DNA of 64,000 nt, taken from contig JARBUG010000006.1 in assembly GCA_029239785.1 (NCBI GenBank), positions 34,472-98,471 on the forward strand, in the 5' to 3' direction. Numbering within the stretch: position 1 is the stretch's first letter; each line of letters begins with the position of its first letter. The position numbers were made by a program, and so were the translations under genes. A model generated the notes under the pieces. It saw only the letters and a program-made list of their open reading frames with translations, searched no databases and was not told where the DNA came from. Of this stretch, positions 41,299-49,537 are shown piece by piece. This DNA is from Symbiobacteriaceae bacterium. GTDB taxonomy: Bacteria; Bacillota; Sulfobacillia; Symbiobacteriales; Symbiobacteriaceae.

Positions 41299-41679
41299 TC
41301 AGATGATGGCCTCAGCCTCAATCTCCACCAGCATGTCCGGTTCGATCAGCCGGCTGACCTCCACCATGGTGGCGACCGGGCGAATGGTCCGGAAGAATTC
41401 GCCATGCGCCCGCCCGATGGCCTCGGCATGGTCGATGTTGGTTACATACATGCGGGTCCGAACCACATCCTGAAGCGTCGCCCCGGCCTGCATCAGCGCC
41501 TTCTCGATATTCCGCAGCGTCTGCATCGTCTGGGCGTAGGGGTCGCCCACGCCGACGACCTTCCCGTCATCGCCGGTGGCCGTGGTGCCCGCTACATGGA
41601 CGATATTGCCCTTCCGCACAGCCCGTGAGTAGCCGACGATGGCCTCGTACGGGCTGTTTCCACTGATGTTGGTCCGCAT
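41299..41679 (-). CDS. ridA: RidA/YjgF-family enamine/imine deaminase
   Basis: 126 residues. RidA proteins hydrolyse reactive enamines/imines made by PLP enzymes. The YjgF fold is evident: [61 protein letters not shown], and the C-terminal [20 protein letters not shown]; the Arg of the RTRMYV strand binds the substrate carboxylate. ATG 41679 has GGAGGGAA. The PLP enzyme GabT is 850 bp away, which may be chance. Confidence 0.88.
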   Translation of the reverse strand: MRTNISGNSPYEAIVGYSRAVRKGNIVHVAGTTATGDDGKVVGVGDPYAQTMQTLRNIEKALMQAGATLQDVVRTRMYVTNIDHAEAIGRAHGEFFRTIRPVATMVEVSRLIEPDMLVEIEAEAII

Positions 41680-41705
41680 CCGATTCCCTCCCTGCCTGAT
41701 ACGTG

Positions 41706-41734
41706 TTACAATTCTCATACGTTAATCATATAGG
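41706..41734 (+). promoter_or_regulatory. Candidate promoter
   Basis: TTACAA, 17-bp spacer, TATAGG in an AT-rich patch just upstream of the membrane-anchored hypothetical gene. Confidence 0.4.
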
Positions 41735-41757
41735 ACCTGTCAAGGAGGGGAAGGGCC

Positions 41758-42474
41758 GTGCAGGAGACCCATCCGCCCAGCCGTGTGCAGACCCGGAAGC
41801 GTTTTAAGGTCTGGAAAATCTTGCTGAGCATCTTCCTCGTCTTGCTGCTTTCTGTCGTCTTTCTGGTGGCGAGGACGGGCCTGGTGCCCGGGCTCTCCCA
41901 CGTGGTCGGCGCCGACAAACCCCGCGATCTGGGGGTAACGGCCACCGCTGCGGACTACGACCGTGTGGTCCAGGAGGTCGGCTTCCTTTTCAAGCAGGCG
42001 CCCGCGGCGGGCGGCAGTGCCCCGGCGGCGCCGGCCGGCCCGCAGCCCATCGACCGGGAGTTTACCGAGGCCGAGCTGACGGCCCTGCTGGCCCACCATG
42101 CCGTGGGTGGTTCTCCCGTGCGGGAGCCGCAGGTCCGCATTCAGGCCGATGAGACGGTCGAAGTTTCGCTGTTGATCAGCAAGAAGGCCCTGCCCGCGGA
42201 GTTGACCCAGCACCTGCCCCGCGGTACGCCGGATGAGCTGCCGCTGTATGTGAAGGGCCATCTGAACGTATCCGGCCCCAGTGCTGTAAAGCTGGAGATT
42301 GAGCGGCTGGAGGTCGGGCGCGTGGGTCTGCCACTCTCGCTGCTTGGCCCCGATGGGAAGGCGGGCCTGACCGATGTGATCAACGAGCAGCTCCGGGCGA
42401 CGCCGGGGCTGGTGCTGGAGGATTTGATCTTCCGCGATGGTGCGGTGATGATCAAGGGTACGTATCAGCCCTAG
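41758..42474 (+). CDS. Membrane-anchored protein of unknown function
   Basis: 238 residues. A basic N terminus (RVQTRKRFK) and one membrane helix (about 20-40, WKILLSIFLVLLLSVVFLVA) place the rest outside. A linker rich in Ala/Pro/Gly (PAAGGSAPAAPAGPQ) joins to a domain with alternating beta strands (VRIQADETVEVSLLISKKAL; LYVKGHLNVSGPSAVKLEIERLEVG; LVLEDLIFRDGAVMIKGTYQP). That pattern resembles LolA/DUF2140-like lipid-binding folds, but I cannot assign it. GTG start with GGAGGGG. Monocistronic. Confidence 0.68.
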   Translation: MQETHPPSRVQTRKRFKVWKILLSIFLVLLLSVVFLVARTGLVPGLSHVVGADKPRDLGVTATAADYDRVVQEVGFLFKQAPAAGGSAPAAPAGPQPIDREFTEAELTALLAHHAVGGSPVREPQVRIQADETVEVSLLISKKALPAELTQHLPRGTPDELPLYVKGHLNVSGPSAVKLEIERLEVGRVGLPLSLLGPDGKAGLTDVINEQLRATPGLVLEDLIFRDGAVMIKGTYQP

Positions 42475-42560
42475 GCCCCCCGGGTGGGGGCCGTAGCCCG
42501 GCAGGCGTCGGCCGATTCGTGGCCGGCCCACGCCGAGAGGGACTAGCGCATAGACGAAGG

Positions 42561-42591
42561 CGACCCGCTTCTCATTGGGAGAGGCGGGTCG
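42561..42591. terminator. Bidirectional hairpin terminator
   Basis: CGACCCGCTTCTC / GAGAGGCGGGTCG (one G-T pair), between convergent genes; TCATCGTTTTA follows on the plus strand. Confidence 0.78.
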
Positions 42592-42599
42592 TCATCGTT

Positions 42600-42842
42600 T
42601 TACTCGTCGTCCGATTCCTTGGCAGCCCGGGCGACAACGGAGCATAGCTCGCCGACTGTCTCCACTTCGACCAATAGCTCTTCGGATAGTTCTACGCCGA
42701 ACTCCGTCTCCAGTGATTCTACGAGCGCCAGCATGTCGGTATCGAATTCCTCGGAGATCTCAGTCATGGTGGTGTTGAAGGAGACGGACTTGTCTCCCAG
42801 TTGATCGCGGATCACTTTAAGCGCTTCTTGCTTCGGGCTCAT
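42600..42842 (-). CDS. Acyl-carrier-protein-like protein lacking the attachment serine
   Basis: 80 residues with the ACP four-helix pattern: acidic, VIRDQLGDKSVSFNT, then FDTDMLALVESLETEFGVELSEELLVEVETVGELCSVV. In ACPs the phosphopantetheine Ser is in DSL at the start of helix 2. Aligning the conserved ALEEEF-like helix without gaps puts Asp-34 at the Ser position and no Ser nearby, so it probably cannot be activated. It could be a decoy, a structural relative or a diverged pseudoprotein. GGGAGGTG site, ATG 42842. Not near fatty-acid synthesis genes, though the acyl-CoA cluster is 600 bp away. Confidence 0.72.
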   Translation of the reverse strand: MSPKQEALKVIRDQLGDKSVSFNTTMTEISEEFDTDMLALVESLETEFGVELSEELLVEVETVGELCSVVARAAKESDDE

Positions 42843-43120
42843 GTAGGTTTTGGCACCTCCCGGCGCCTATTGTCGCCCGTGTCAGGCCCGGCTATGCAGG
42901 CAAGCTGTCCGAGGCGTGCATAGGTTGGCCTGAGGGGGCGATGGCGTGGGGCCTTACTGCTGCTTTTGGCACTATCGGATGGGATTGCCCCTGGCGCCGT
43001 GCCAGGGCGCCTGGTGGGTCTGGGGGGCGCCGGCGGCGCAGGGGGCCGCGTGGTGGGGACCCTGGGGGCGGGTGGAGGGTGAGCGGCGCCCGGTGGCGGA
43101 GGGGCGGGCGAAGGTCGAGG

Positions 43121-43180
43121 GACGGGCTGAGGGCCGGGCTGAAGGCCGGGTTGAAGGCCGGGTCGAAGGCCGGGCTGAGG
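43121..43180. repeat. 12-bp tandem repeat
   Basis: Five units of GCCGGGYYGARG (first unit GACGGGCTGAGG), with degenerate units at each side. Confidence 0.8.
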
Positions 43181-43375
43181 GGACTGCCGGGCAGCGCCCC
43201 GCCGGTGGAAGCACGCCCGAGGGAGGCCAGGCTGGCGCAGGGCGGACCGGGTAAGCCATCCCGGTCTCCCCCGGTCGCTGCTTATCGGTGGTCTGCATCT
43301 AATCTGAAATATCTATAACGGGTGATGATTTGTGACTAAACAACTAGCCGGACACATGTTACCATAGTATTACGA

Positions 43376-43391
43376 CCAAACGGTCGGTTGG
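43376..43391 (+). promoter_or_regulatory. TetR-type operator candidate of the acyl-CoA cluster
   Basis: CCAAACGGTCGGTTGG, a near-palindrome (12 of 16 positions symmetric) of the ACCGACCGGT style used by TetR/FadR-like regulators of fatty-acid genes. It lies just upstream of the first gene; TAGTAT (43365-43370) beside it may be the -10. The TetR gene at 48355 is the likely binder. Confidence 0.5.
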
Positions 43392-43453
43392 AATCGGACA
43401 GGATACGGATCCCATACATATGCGACAAGCAGAGGGAGAGGGGGAGGACGGGG

Positions 43454-44596
43454 GTGGGTCACTTCATCTTCAACGACACCCACGACACCTTGCGGGCAGA
43501 AATCCGCCGGTACGTCGAGCGGGAACTGGCGCCGCACGCCAATGAGTGGGAGGAAGCCGAGTACTTCCCGGACAGCGTCTTCTGGGAGATGGGCCGCCTC
43601 GGCTACCTGGGGCTCCGGTATCCGGAGGAGTACGGCGGCAGCGGGCTCGACTACTACAGCGCCATCGTGCTGGCCGAAGAGATGACCCGGGCCCAGAGCG
43701 GCGGCGTTGGCATGGCCGTCGCCGTTCACGCGGAAATGGCAACCCCCCCGATTCTGAAGTTCGGCACCGAGGAGCAGAAGCGGCGCTACCTCGTGCCGGC
43801 CGTCAAGGGCAAGAAGATTGCGGCCCTCGCCATTACGGAGCCGGGCGCGGGTTCTGACGTCAGCGGCATCCGCACCCGGGCGGTGCAGGACGGCGGCGAC
43901 TGGGTCATCAACGGGTCGAAGATCTACATCACCAACGGCGTGCGGGCCGATTTCTATCTGGTTGTGACGCGGACGGGCGATGATCAGTGGGGTGGGCTGA
44001 CCCTCTTCCTGGTCGAGAAGGAAACGCCCGGCTTTACCGTGGGCCGGAAGCTGAAGAAGGTGGGCATGCACGCATCTGATACGGCGGAGCTCTTCTTTGA
44101 GAACGTCCGGGTGCCCGATGCGAACCGGGTGGGCGATGTGGGACAGGGCTTTTACAACATCATGTGGGAGCTGCAGGGGGAGCGGCTGATTGGGGCCGCT
44201 ACTGCCGTGGCAGGCGCCGAACGGGCGCTGGAGATGGCGATGAAGTACGCCGGTGAGCGGGAGGCCTTCGGCCGGCCCATCGGGCGGTTTCAGGTGATCA
44301 GGCACAAGCTGGCGCAGATGGCGACTGAGATTGAGGCCGCCCGGGCGCTGGTTTACACCTGCGCGTGGCGGTGGCAGAACGGGGAGTATCCCGTGAAGGA
44401 GATCTCCATGGCAAAGTTGTTCGCCTCGGAGATGGCCTGCCGGGTGGCCGATGAGGCCCTGCAGATTCACGGCGGGGCGGGGTATATGTTGGAGTACCCG
44501 GTACAGCGGGTGTGGCGGGATTCCAGGCTGCTGCGCATCGGGGCGGGGACGGACGAAATCATGCGGGAAGTGATCGCCAAACAGATGGGGTTTTGA
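43454..44596 (+). CDS. Acyl-CoA dehydrogenase
   Basis: 380 residues. FAD enzyme introducing the 2,3-double bond into acyl-CoA. Signatures: ALAITEPGAGSDVSGIRTRA (FAD/substrate loop), LKKVGMHASDTAELFFENVRVP, GEREAFGRPIGRFQVIRHKLAQMATEIEAAR, and QIHGGAGYMLEYPVQRVWRDSRLLRIGAGTDEIMRE. The catalytic Glu is plausibly the one in the RIGAGTDEI region or the preceding loop. GTG 43454 has GGGGAGG 6 nt upstream; a longer frame to 43388 lacks this. First gene of the cluster. Confidence 0.92.
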   Translation: MGHFIFNDTHDTLRAEIRRYVERELAPHANEWEEAEYFPDSVFWEMGRLGYLGLRYPEEYGGSGLDYYSAIVLAEEMTRAQSGGVGMAVAVHAEMATPPILKFGTEEQKRRYLVPAVKGKKIAALAITEPGAGSDVSGIRTRAVQDGGDWVINGSKIYITNGVRADFYLVVTRTGDDQWGGLTLFLVEKETPGFTVGRKLKKVGMHASDTAELFFENVRVPDANRVGDVGQGFYNIMWELQGERLIGAATAVAGAERALEMAMKYAGEREAFGRPIGRFQVIRHKLAQMATEIEAARALVYTCAWRWQNGEYPVKEISMAKLFASEMACRVADEALQIHGGAGYMLEYPVQRVWRDSRLLRIGAGTDEIMREVIAKQMGF

Positions 44597-44711
44597 CCTG
44601 TGGGGGTGGTCGGGCGCCGATGGGGGTCACCGCCTGGCCCCGGGCGACGGAGCGGGCAGTACGTCCTTCGGTGGGGTGCCACCGCCGGACGACGTTAGGG
44701 AGGTGGGGCAG

Positions 44712-45542
44712 ATGTACCAGATTGACCGATTTGGTCCCGTCGTGCGCATTCGCATGGCCCCCACCTTTCTGGGGCGCCCGCTGCTCTGGGTCAACGCCTT
44801 CTGGGTGGCGGGGCTGCTCATCGACAGCGGCTGCCGGCATACGGTGCCCGACCTGCTGCAGGCCATCGAGCAAGAAGGCCTGCGGGTCGAGCAACTGGTT
44901 CACACCCACACCGACGAGGACCACATCGCCGGCACCGCCGAGTTGGTGCGGCGGTTCGGAGTCAGGCCCCGGGTCCATGCCCTTGGCCTCAAGGGCCTCA
45001 CCATTCCTGAGACAAAGAAGGAACTGCAGCTCTACCGCCGATTCTTCTGGGGGGCGGCAGAGCCGTCCCGCGGGGAGGCGCTGGGTGATTTCGTCGAGGC
45101 GGGGACGTATCGGTTTGAGGTGATTCACACCCCGGGCCATGCCCGGGATCACATAGCGCTCTGGGAAGAGCGAGAAGGCTGGCTCTTCTCCGGCGACCTG
45201 ATGCTCTCGCCGCGGCACGACCGGGTCCGCTCGGTGGAGGAGCCCGCCGTGGCCCTCGAATCGATGCGGACCCTGGCGGCGCTGCCGGTGCGCCAGCTCT
45301 TTTGTTCCCACGCCTGGCGGGTGCATGAGAGCGCCGAGCCCCTGAAGCACAAGGTCACGTTTTGGGAGCGCCTCCGGCAAGATGCCGCCGGCCTCCAGTC
45401 GCAGGGGCTGTCGGTGCGGGAGATCACCCGCCGCCTGCTGGGCAAAAACGGGTTCATGGAATGGGCGACGCTGGGCGATGTGAGCAAACAGAACCTGGTA
45501 AACGGCCTGCTGCGGGCGGTAGGGGACCCGCAGCGGCTCTGA
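44712..45542 (+). CDS. Metallo-beta-lactamase-fold hydrolase
   Basis: 276 residues. MBL fold: VNAFWVAGLLIDSGCRHT, metal loop VHTHTDEDHIAGTAE, VIHTPGHARDHIAL, LFSGDLMLSP and the terminal FCSHAWRVH. The motif aligns as THTDEDHIAG against the usual THTHEDHIGG, so the second His of HxHxDH is Asp. The C-terminal ~60 residues (helical, SVREITRRLLGKNG) fit the LACTB2-like winged-helix tail. Start ATG after GGGAGGTGGGG. Inside the acyl-CoA operon it may hydrolyse a thioester (inference). Confidence 0.87.
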   Translation: MYQIDRFGPVVRIRMAPTFLGRPLLWVNAFWVAGLLIDSGCRHTVPDLLQAIEQEGLRVEQLVHTHTDEDHIAGTAELVRRFGVRPRVHALGLKGLTIPETKKELQLYRRFFWGAAEPSRGEALGDFVEAGTYRFEVIHTPGHARDHIALWEEREGWLFSGDLMLSPRHDRVRSVEEPAVALESMRTLAALPVRQLFCSHAWRVHESAEPLKHKVTFWERLRQDAAGLQSQGLSVREITRRLLGKNGFMEWATLGDVSKQNLVNGLLRAVGDPQRL

Positions 45543-45572
45543 TACAAGACAAGGGAGAGGGGGCGAATTCAC

Positions 45573-47258
45573 ATGGACCGACCGTGGCTCAAGGCTTATC
45601 CCGCAGGTGTCAGGCCTCATTTGGAGTACCCGCAGGTTCCGGCCTATCACTACCTCTTCGAGCAAATCCGCCAGTACCCGGACCGCACGGCACTGCTCTT
45701 CTTTGGCAAGAAGGTCAGCTACAAGCAGCTCGGTGAGCAGATCGACCGCTTCGCGCAGGGGCTCATCAAGCGGATGGGGGTCCGCAAAGGTGACCGGGTG
45801 GGCATCATTCTGCCAAACTGCCCCCAGAACGTGATCGCGACCGTGGGCTGCCAGCGTGCCGGGGCGATTCCCGTCCAGTTCAACCCCATGTATGTGTCGC
45901 GGGAGATCGCCTACCAGGTGCGCGACGCCGGCTGCAAGATCATGATCACCCTGGACCTCTTCTGGCCCAAGGTCAAGGAGGCGGGGGGCGCCGAGGCTTA
46001 CGTGGTAACGGGCATGCCCGATTACCTGCCCTTCCCGCTCAACTTCCTCTTCCCGCTGAAGACCAAGGCGCCCAAGGTCGGCGCCGACGAGGCCGTCCGC
46101 TTTATGGATCTGCTGAAGGAAGACGCGTCCACCTTCAAGCCCGTGGGCGTCAAGTGGACGGAGGAGCCGGCGGTGCTCATGTACACGGGCGGCACCACGG
46201 GCACCAGCAAGGGCGTCATGCTGACCCATTACAATCTGGCGGCCAACATCGCCCAGATCAAGGAGTGGCTCCAGCGGCCCGAGAACGGCCATGACACTGT
46301 GCTGGTCGTGCTGCCCATGTTCCACTCCTACGGCATGACGGCGGCCCTGGGCTACGCCCTGGCGACGGGATCGACCTGCATTCTGGTGCCAAAGTTCGAC
46401 GCCAAGGAGATCCTGAAGCTGATTCAGAAGTACCGGCCCAACTCGTTCCCCGGCGTGCCGACCATCTACACGGCGCTGCTGCACGATCCCGATATCACCA
46501 AGTACGACCTGAGTTCGGTCGAGTTCTGCGTCAGCGGTGCGGCGCCGCTGCCGGTGGAGTTGATGCAGAAGTTCGAGCAGGTGACGGGTTCCTCCATTCT
46601 GGAGGGTTACGGCCTGACGGAGACATCGCCGGTGACGCACTCCAACCCGATGAAGGGGCGCCGGGTGCCGGGCAGCGTGGGGCTGCCGTATGCGGACACC
46701 GATGTGCGCATCATCGATCTGGAGACGGGTGAGGATGTGCCGCTGGGGCAGGAGGGTGAAGTGCTGCTGCGCGGCCCGCAGGTGATGAAGGGCTACTGGA
46801 ACAAGCCCGAGGAGACGGCGGAGATTCTGAAGGATGGCTGGCTCTACACGGGCGACATCGGGAAGATGGATGAGGACGGGTACCTGTACATCGTGGACCG
46901 CAAGAAGGACATGATCATCGCCGGCGGGTTTAACATCTACCCGCGGGAGATTGATGAGATTCTCTTCCAGCACCCCGCCGTGCTGGAGGCCTGCTCGGTG
47001 GGCCTGTCGGATGAGTACCGCGGCGAGACGGTGAAGGCGTTTGTGGTGCTAAAGCCCGGCGCCACGGCGACGGAGCAGGAGATTCTGGATTTCTGCAAGG
47101 AGCGTCTGGCGGCGTATAAGCGGCCGAAGGCGGTCGAGTTCATCGAGGCGCTGCCGAAGTCGACGGTGGGCAAAGTGCTGCGCCGGGTGTTGGCAGAGCG
47201 GGAGAAGGAGAAGGCCCGCGTGGCAGCCACGACGGAGAAGCCTTGGAAGCACCCGTAA
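45573..47258 (+). CDS. fadD: Long-chain acyl-CoA synthetase
   Basis: 561 residues. ATP-dependent activation of a fatty acid to acyl-CoA through an acyl-adenylate. ANL motifs in order: P-loop MYTGGTTGTSKGVMLTH, VLPMFHSYGMTA, GYGLTETSPVTHSNP, YTGDIGKMDEDGYLYIVDRKKDMI, and the catalytic Lys in PKSTVGKVLRR. The N-terminal half (YKQLGEQIDRFAQGLIKRMGVRKGDRVGIILPN) is the adenylation domain. Start: ATG 45573 after GGGGGCG. It is 30 bp from the MBL gene and 30 bp from the CoA-transferase, so cotranscribed. Confidence 0.93.
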   Translation: MDRPWLKAYPAGVRPHLEYPQVPAYHYLFEQIRQYPDRTALLFFGKKVSYKQLGEQIDRFAQGLIKRMGVRKGDRVGIILPNCPQNVIATVGCQRAGAIPVQFNPMYVSREIAYQVRDAGCKIMITLDLFWPKVKEAGGAEAYVVTGMPDYLPFPLNFLFPLKTKAPKVGADEAVRFMDLLKEDASTFKPVGVKWTEEPAVLMYTGGTTGTSKGVMLTHYNLAANIAQIKEWLQRPENGHDTVLVVLPMFHSYGMTAALGYALATGSTCILVPKFDAKEILKLIQKYRPNSFPGVPTIYTALLHDPDITKYDLSSVEFCVSGAAPLPVELMQKFEQVTGSSILEGYGLTETSPVTHSNPMKGRRVPGSVGLPYADTDVRIIDLETGEDVPLGQEGEVLLRGPQVMKGYWNKPEETAEILKDGWLYTGDIGKMDEDGYLYIVDRKKDMIIAGGFNIYPREIDEILFQHPAVLEACSVGLSDEYRGETVKAFVVLKPGATATEQEILDFCKERLAAYKRPKAVEFIEALPKSTVGKVLRRVLAEREKEKARVAATTEKPWKHP

Positions 47259-47288
47259 GGCGCGTGTTGATGGGGGGGCGGCGGTAGC

Positions 47289-48365
47289 ATGAAGGGTCCG
47301 CTGGTGGGGGTCACAGTGCTCGACCTCACCCGCCTGCTGCCCGGGCCGTACTGCGCCTGGCTGCTGCGCAACTGGGGCGCCCGGGTGATCAAGGTGGAAG
47401 ATGTGCAGGCCGGCGACTATCTGCGGGAAGCGCAGCCCGTTTGGTTTGCGCATTTGAACGCTGGGGCGGAGTCGCTGGCGCTGGATCTGAAGCACCCCGG
47501 GGGTCGGGAGCTGTTCCTGCGCCTGCTGCCGGAGACGGATGTGGTGCTGGAAGGCTTCCGGCCCGGCGTGCTGGAGCGGCTGCAGCTTGGCTTCGATGAG
47601 ATGTCGGTGGTCAATCCCCGCCTGGTGCTGACCTCGATCAGCGGGTATGCGTCCGATAGTGGTCTGGCGGAGCGGGCGGGGCATGACCTGAACTATCTGG
47701 CCCGGTCGGGGCTGCTCTCGCTGATGGGCGAAGCGCCGCCGGTGCAGATTGCCGACCTGGCCGGGGGTCTGACGGCGGCTGCCGCCACGCTGGCGGCGGT
47801 GGTGGGGGCCCGGGCCAGCGGGCTGGGGAGCCATGTGGAGGCATCGCTGTTTGATAGCGTGGCGGGGTTCGGGGCGGTGCTGCGGGCGGAGGCGCGGGCA
47901 GGGCTTGCGCCGACTCGGGCCACCATGCCGCTGGCGGGGGCGCTGCCTTGCTACGGTCTTTACGGGACCGCCGATGGGGGGCGGGTAACGCTGGGCGCCC
48001 TGGAGCCGAAGTTCTGGGTCCGGTTCTGCCAGGCCGTGGGGCGGGCCGACTGGGTGGAGCGCCAGATGGACCCGGCGCTGCGGGGGGAGTTGGCGGCTTT
48101 GTTTGCGGGGCGGGACCTGGCTGCGTGGGCGGCGCTGGGGGAGCGGGCGGATTGCTGCCTGGAGCCCGTGCTGTCGCTGGCTGAGGCGGTGGGCGGGGCG
48201 CCGCACACCGACCAGCCCGTTCGCTTTGATGGCCGCCGCCCAGAGGCGCAAGGGCCGGCGCCCGGGCAGGGCGCCCAGACCCGTGAAATCCTTCAGTCAA
48301 TAGGGATTTCGGAGCAGGATATTCTATCCTTATCTGCCGAAGGGGTAATACGCCTTGGCCGGTAA
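47289..48365 (+). CDS. CaiB/BaiF family CoA-transferase
   Basis: 358 residues, family III CoA-transferase that moves CoA between acyl groups. The N-terminal CoA motif VLDLTRLLPGPYCAWLLRNWGARVIKVED and the region with the catalytic Asp (QIADLAGGLTAA) are present; DLNYLARSGLLSLMG and the interlocked C-terminal region follow. It is shorter than the usual ~400 residues but apparently whole. An acyl-CoA racemase (AMACR) activity is also possible. ATG 47289. It overlaps the TetR gene by 11 bp. Confidence 0.88.
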   Translation: MKGPLVGVTVLDLTRLLPGPYCAWLLRNWGARVIKVEDVQAGDYLREAQPVWFAHLNAGAESLALDLKHPGGRELFLRLLPETDVVLEGFRPGVLERLQLGFDEMSVVNPRLVLTSISGYASDSGLAERAGHDLNYLARSGLLSLMGEAPPVQIADLAGGLTAAAATLAAVVGARASGLGSHVEASLFDSVAGFGAVLRAEARAGLAPTRATMPLAGALPCYGLYGTADGGRVTLGALEPKFWVRFCQAVGRADWVERQMDPALRGELAALFAGRDLAAWAALGERADCCLEPVLSLAEAVGGAPHTDQPVRFDGRRPEAQGPAPGQGAQTREILQSIGISEQDILSLSAEGVIRLGR

Positions 48366-48939
48366 CAAACAGGCGGAGATCATGGCAGCGGCCGTCCGCC
48401 TCTTTCACGAGCGGGGGTTTCATGCGACATCGATGCAGGAGATCGCTGACGCGGTCGGCCTGCAGAAGGGCAGCCTCTATCATTACATAGGCGGCAAAGA
48501 GGATCTGCTGACCGTCATCATGATGGAGGTAATCGCCCGCTATAATCGCAAGCTGGCGGAGATCAGGGCGATGCGTCTGCCGGTGCGGCAGCGGCTGGAG
48601 TTGGCGGTACGGGAGCATCTCATCGGGATCGCCGATAATCTGGCGATGCTGACGATCTTCCTGCGCGAGAGCTATGCCCTGGGTCCCGAGCAGCAGGAAC
48701 TGCTTGGCGCCGAGATGACTCGATACAACACCATGTTTGAGGAACTCTACTTGGAGGGGGTCGCGGCCGGCGAACTGCGACCGCTGGACCCAAAGTTGGT
48801 GGGCCGGACGGTGTTGGGTGCCTGCAATTGGCTGTACCGGTGGTACCGGCCCGATGGCGGGCGGTCGCTGGATGATCTGGCGGCATCGGTGGTCGATATT
48901 CTGTTGGGTGGGATTGCGGCGGGACCGTCCGCCTGTTGA
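48355..48939 (+). CDS. TetR-family regulator, likely controlling the acyl-CoA cluster
   Basis: 194 residues; helix-turn-helix IMAAAVRLFHERGFHATSMQEIADAVGLQKGSLYHYIGGKEDLL, then a helical ligand domain with a Trp/Tyr-rich cavity (GACNWLYRWYRPDGGRS). This C-terminal form is common in FadR-like TetR repressors that sense acyl-CoA. TTG start after AAGGGG, overlapping the CaiB gene. It sits in the cluster itself and could bind the CCAAACGGTCGGTTGG site at 43376 (inference). Confidence 0.88.
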   Translation: MAGNKQAEIMAAAVRLFHERGFHATSMQEIADAVGLQKGSLYHYIGGKEDLLTVIMMEVIARYNRKLAEIRAMRLPVRQRLELAVREHLIGIADNLAMLTIFLRESYALGPEQQELLGAEMTRYNTMFEELYLEGVAAGELRPLDPKLVGRTVLGACNWLYRWYRPDGGRSLDDLAASVVDILLGGIAAGPSAC

Positions 48940-48971
48940 TAGGGATGAGACTCGAAAGGAGCGATTGTTCG

Positions 48972-49295
48972 ATGGCCAATGTTGCTGAGATTATTGAAGG
49001 CATTCGTGCCAAGATCACCGCGAACCCGGCGAAGATCGCTGGCATCAGGACGAAGTTTCAGTTCGAGGTCACTGGTGAGGGCGGCGGCACGTATCATGCC
49101 GTCTTTGATAACGGAGCCCACGATATCGGTGAGGGCGCCGTGGAGAACCCGGCCTGCACCGTGATCATCGCAGCGAACGACTTCGTGAACCTGGCCACGG
49201 GCAAGTTGAACCCGACGGCCGCGTTCATGAGCGGCAAGCTGAAGATCAAGGGCGACATGGCGCAGGCCATGCGGTTGCAGTCGCTGTTTAGCTAA
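48972..49295 (+). CDS. SCP-2 sterol-carrier-like lipid-transfer protein
   Basis: 107 residues with the SCP2 fold: IIEGIRAKITANPAKIAGIRTKFQFEVTGE, strands around ENPACTVIIAANDFVNLATGKLNPTAAFMSGKLKIKGDMAQAMRLQSLF. The FMSGKLKIKGD element is the family hallmark. It binds hydrophobic acyl chains, which fits a β-oxidation setting. Start: ATG 48972 with AAAGGAG; 32 bp after the TetR gene. Confidence 0.9.
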   Translation: MANVAEIIEGIRAKITANPAKIAGIRTKFQFEVTGEGGGTYHAVFDNGAHDIGEGAVENPACTVIIAANDFVNLATGKLNPTAAFMSGKLKIKGDMAQAMRLQSLFS

Positions 49296-49400
49296 CCTTT
49301 CATCGCACTTAGCCGCCAAGCGGCACATCGCACCCCCATCGCAGCACGCCACCCCTGGCATGAGCGATGGGGGTGTTTGCATCCGAATGGTGCCGCGGCG

Positions 49401-49515
49401 GTGTTAGCCTGGTGTTAGCCCGGTGTGAGTGCGGTGTGATTGCAGTGTGAGCGCGGTGTGAGTGCGGTGTGAGTGCGGTGTGAGTGCGGTGTGAGTGCGG
49501 TGTGAGTGCGGTGTG
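49401..49515. repeat. 11-bp tandem repeat upstream of the SDR gene
   Basis: About ten units of GGTGTGAGTGC, the first few diverged (GGTGTTAGCCT, AGTGTGAGCGC), the last five or six perfect. Eleven base pairs is close to one helical turn, so any site in it faces one side of the DNA. It ends 6 bp before the G-rich ribosome site of the SDR gene. Confidence 0.88.
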
Positions 49516-49537
49516 AAAAAACGGGGGGTAGATCTCA

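Larger units (their letters stand above)
42843..43453. other. Intergenic region with 12-bp repeats and operator candidate
   Basis: About 610 bp. The left and middle parts are extremely GC-rich and hold a 12-bp tandem repeat; a 102-codon plus-strand frame (42946) reads through it as E-G-R-A/V repeats, but has no ribosome site and looks like an artefact. The right 150 bp are AT-richer and carry the presumed promoter and a TetR-like operator of the acyl-CoA cluster. Confidence 0.65.

Noticed and set aside
40576..41473. Frames on both strands through the repeats behind gabT.
   Set aside because: They consist of translated tandem repeats (GAPVGGRLWG-type words) and overlap palindromic elements; no ribosome site.
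42941..43318. Frames of 102-125 codons in the GC-rich stretch before the acyl-CoA cluster, one with E-G-R-A repeats.
   Set aside because: They follow the 12-bp repeat, have no ribosome site, and alternative frames are equally open.
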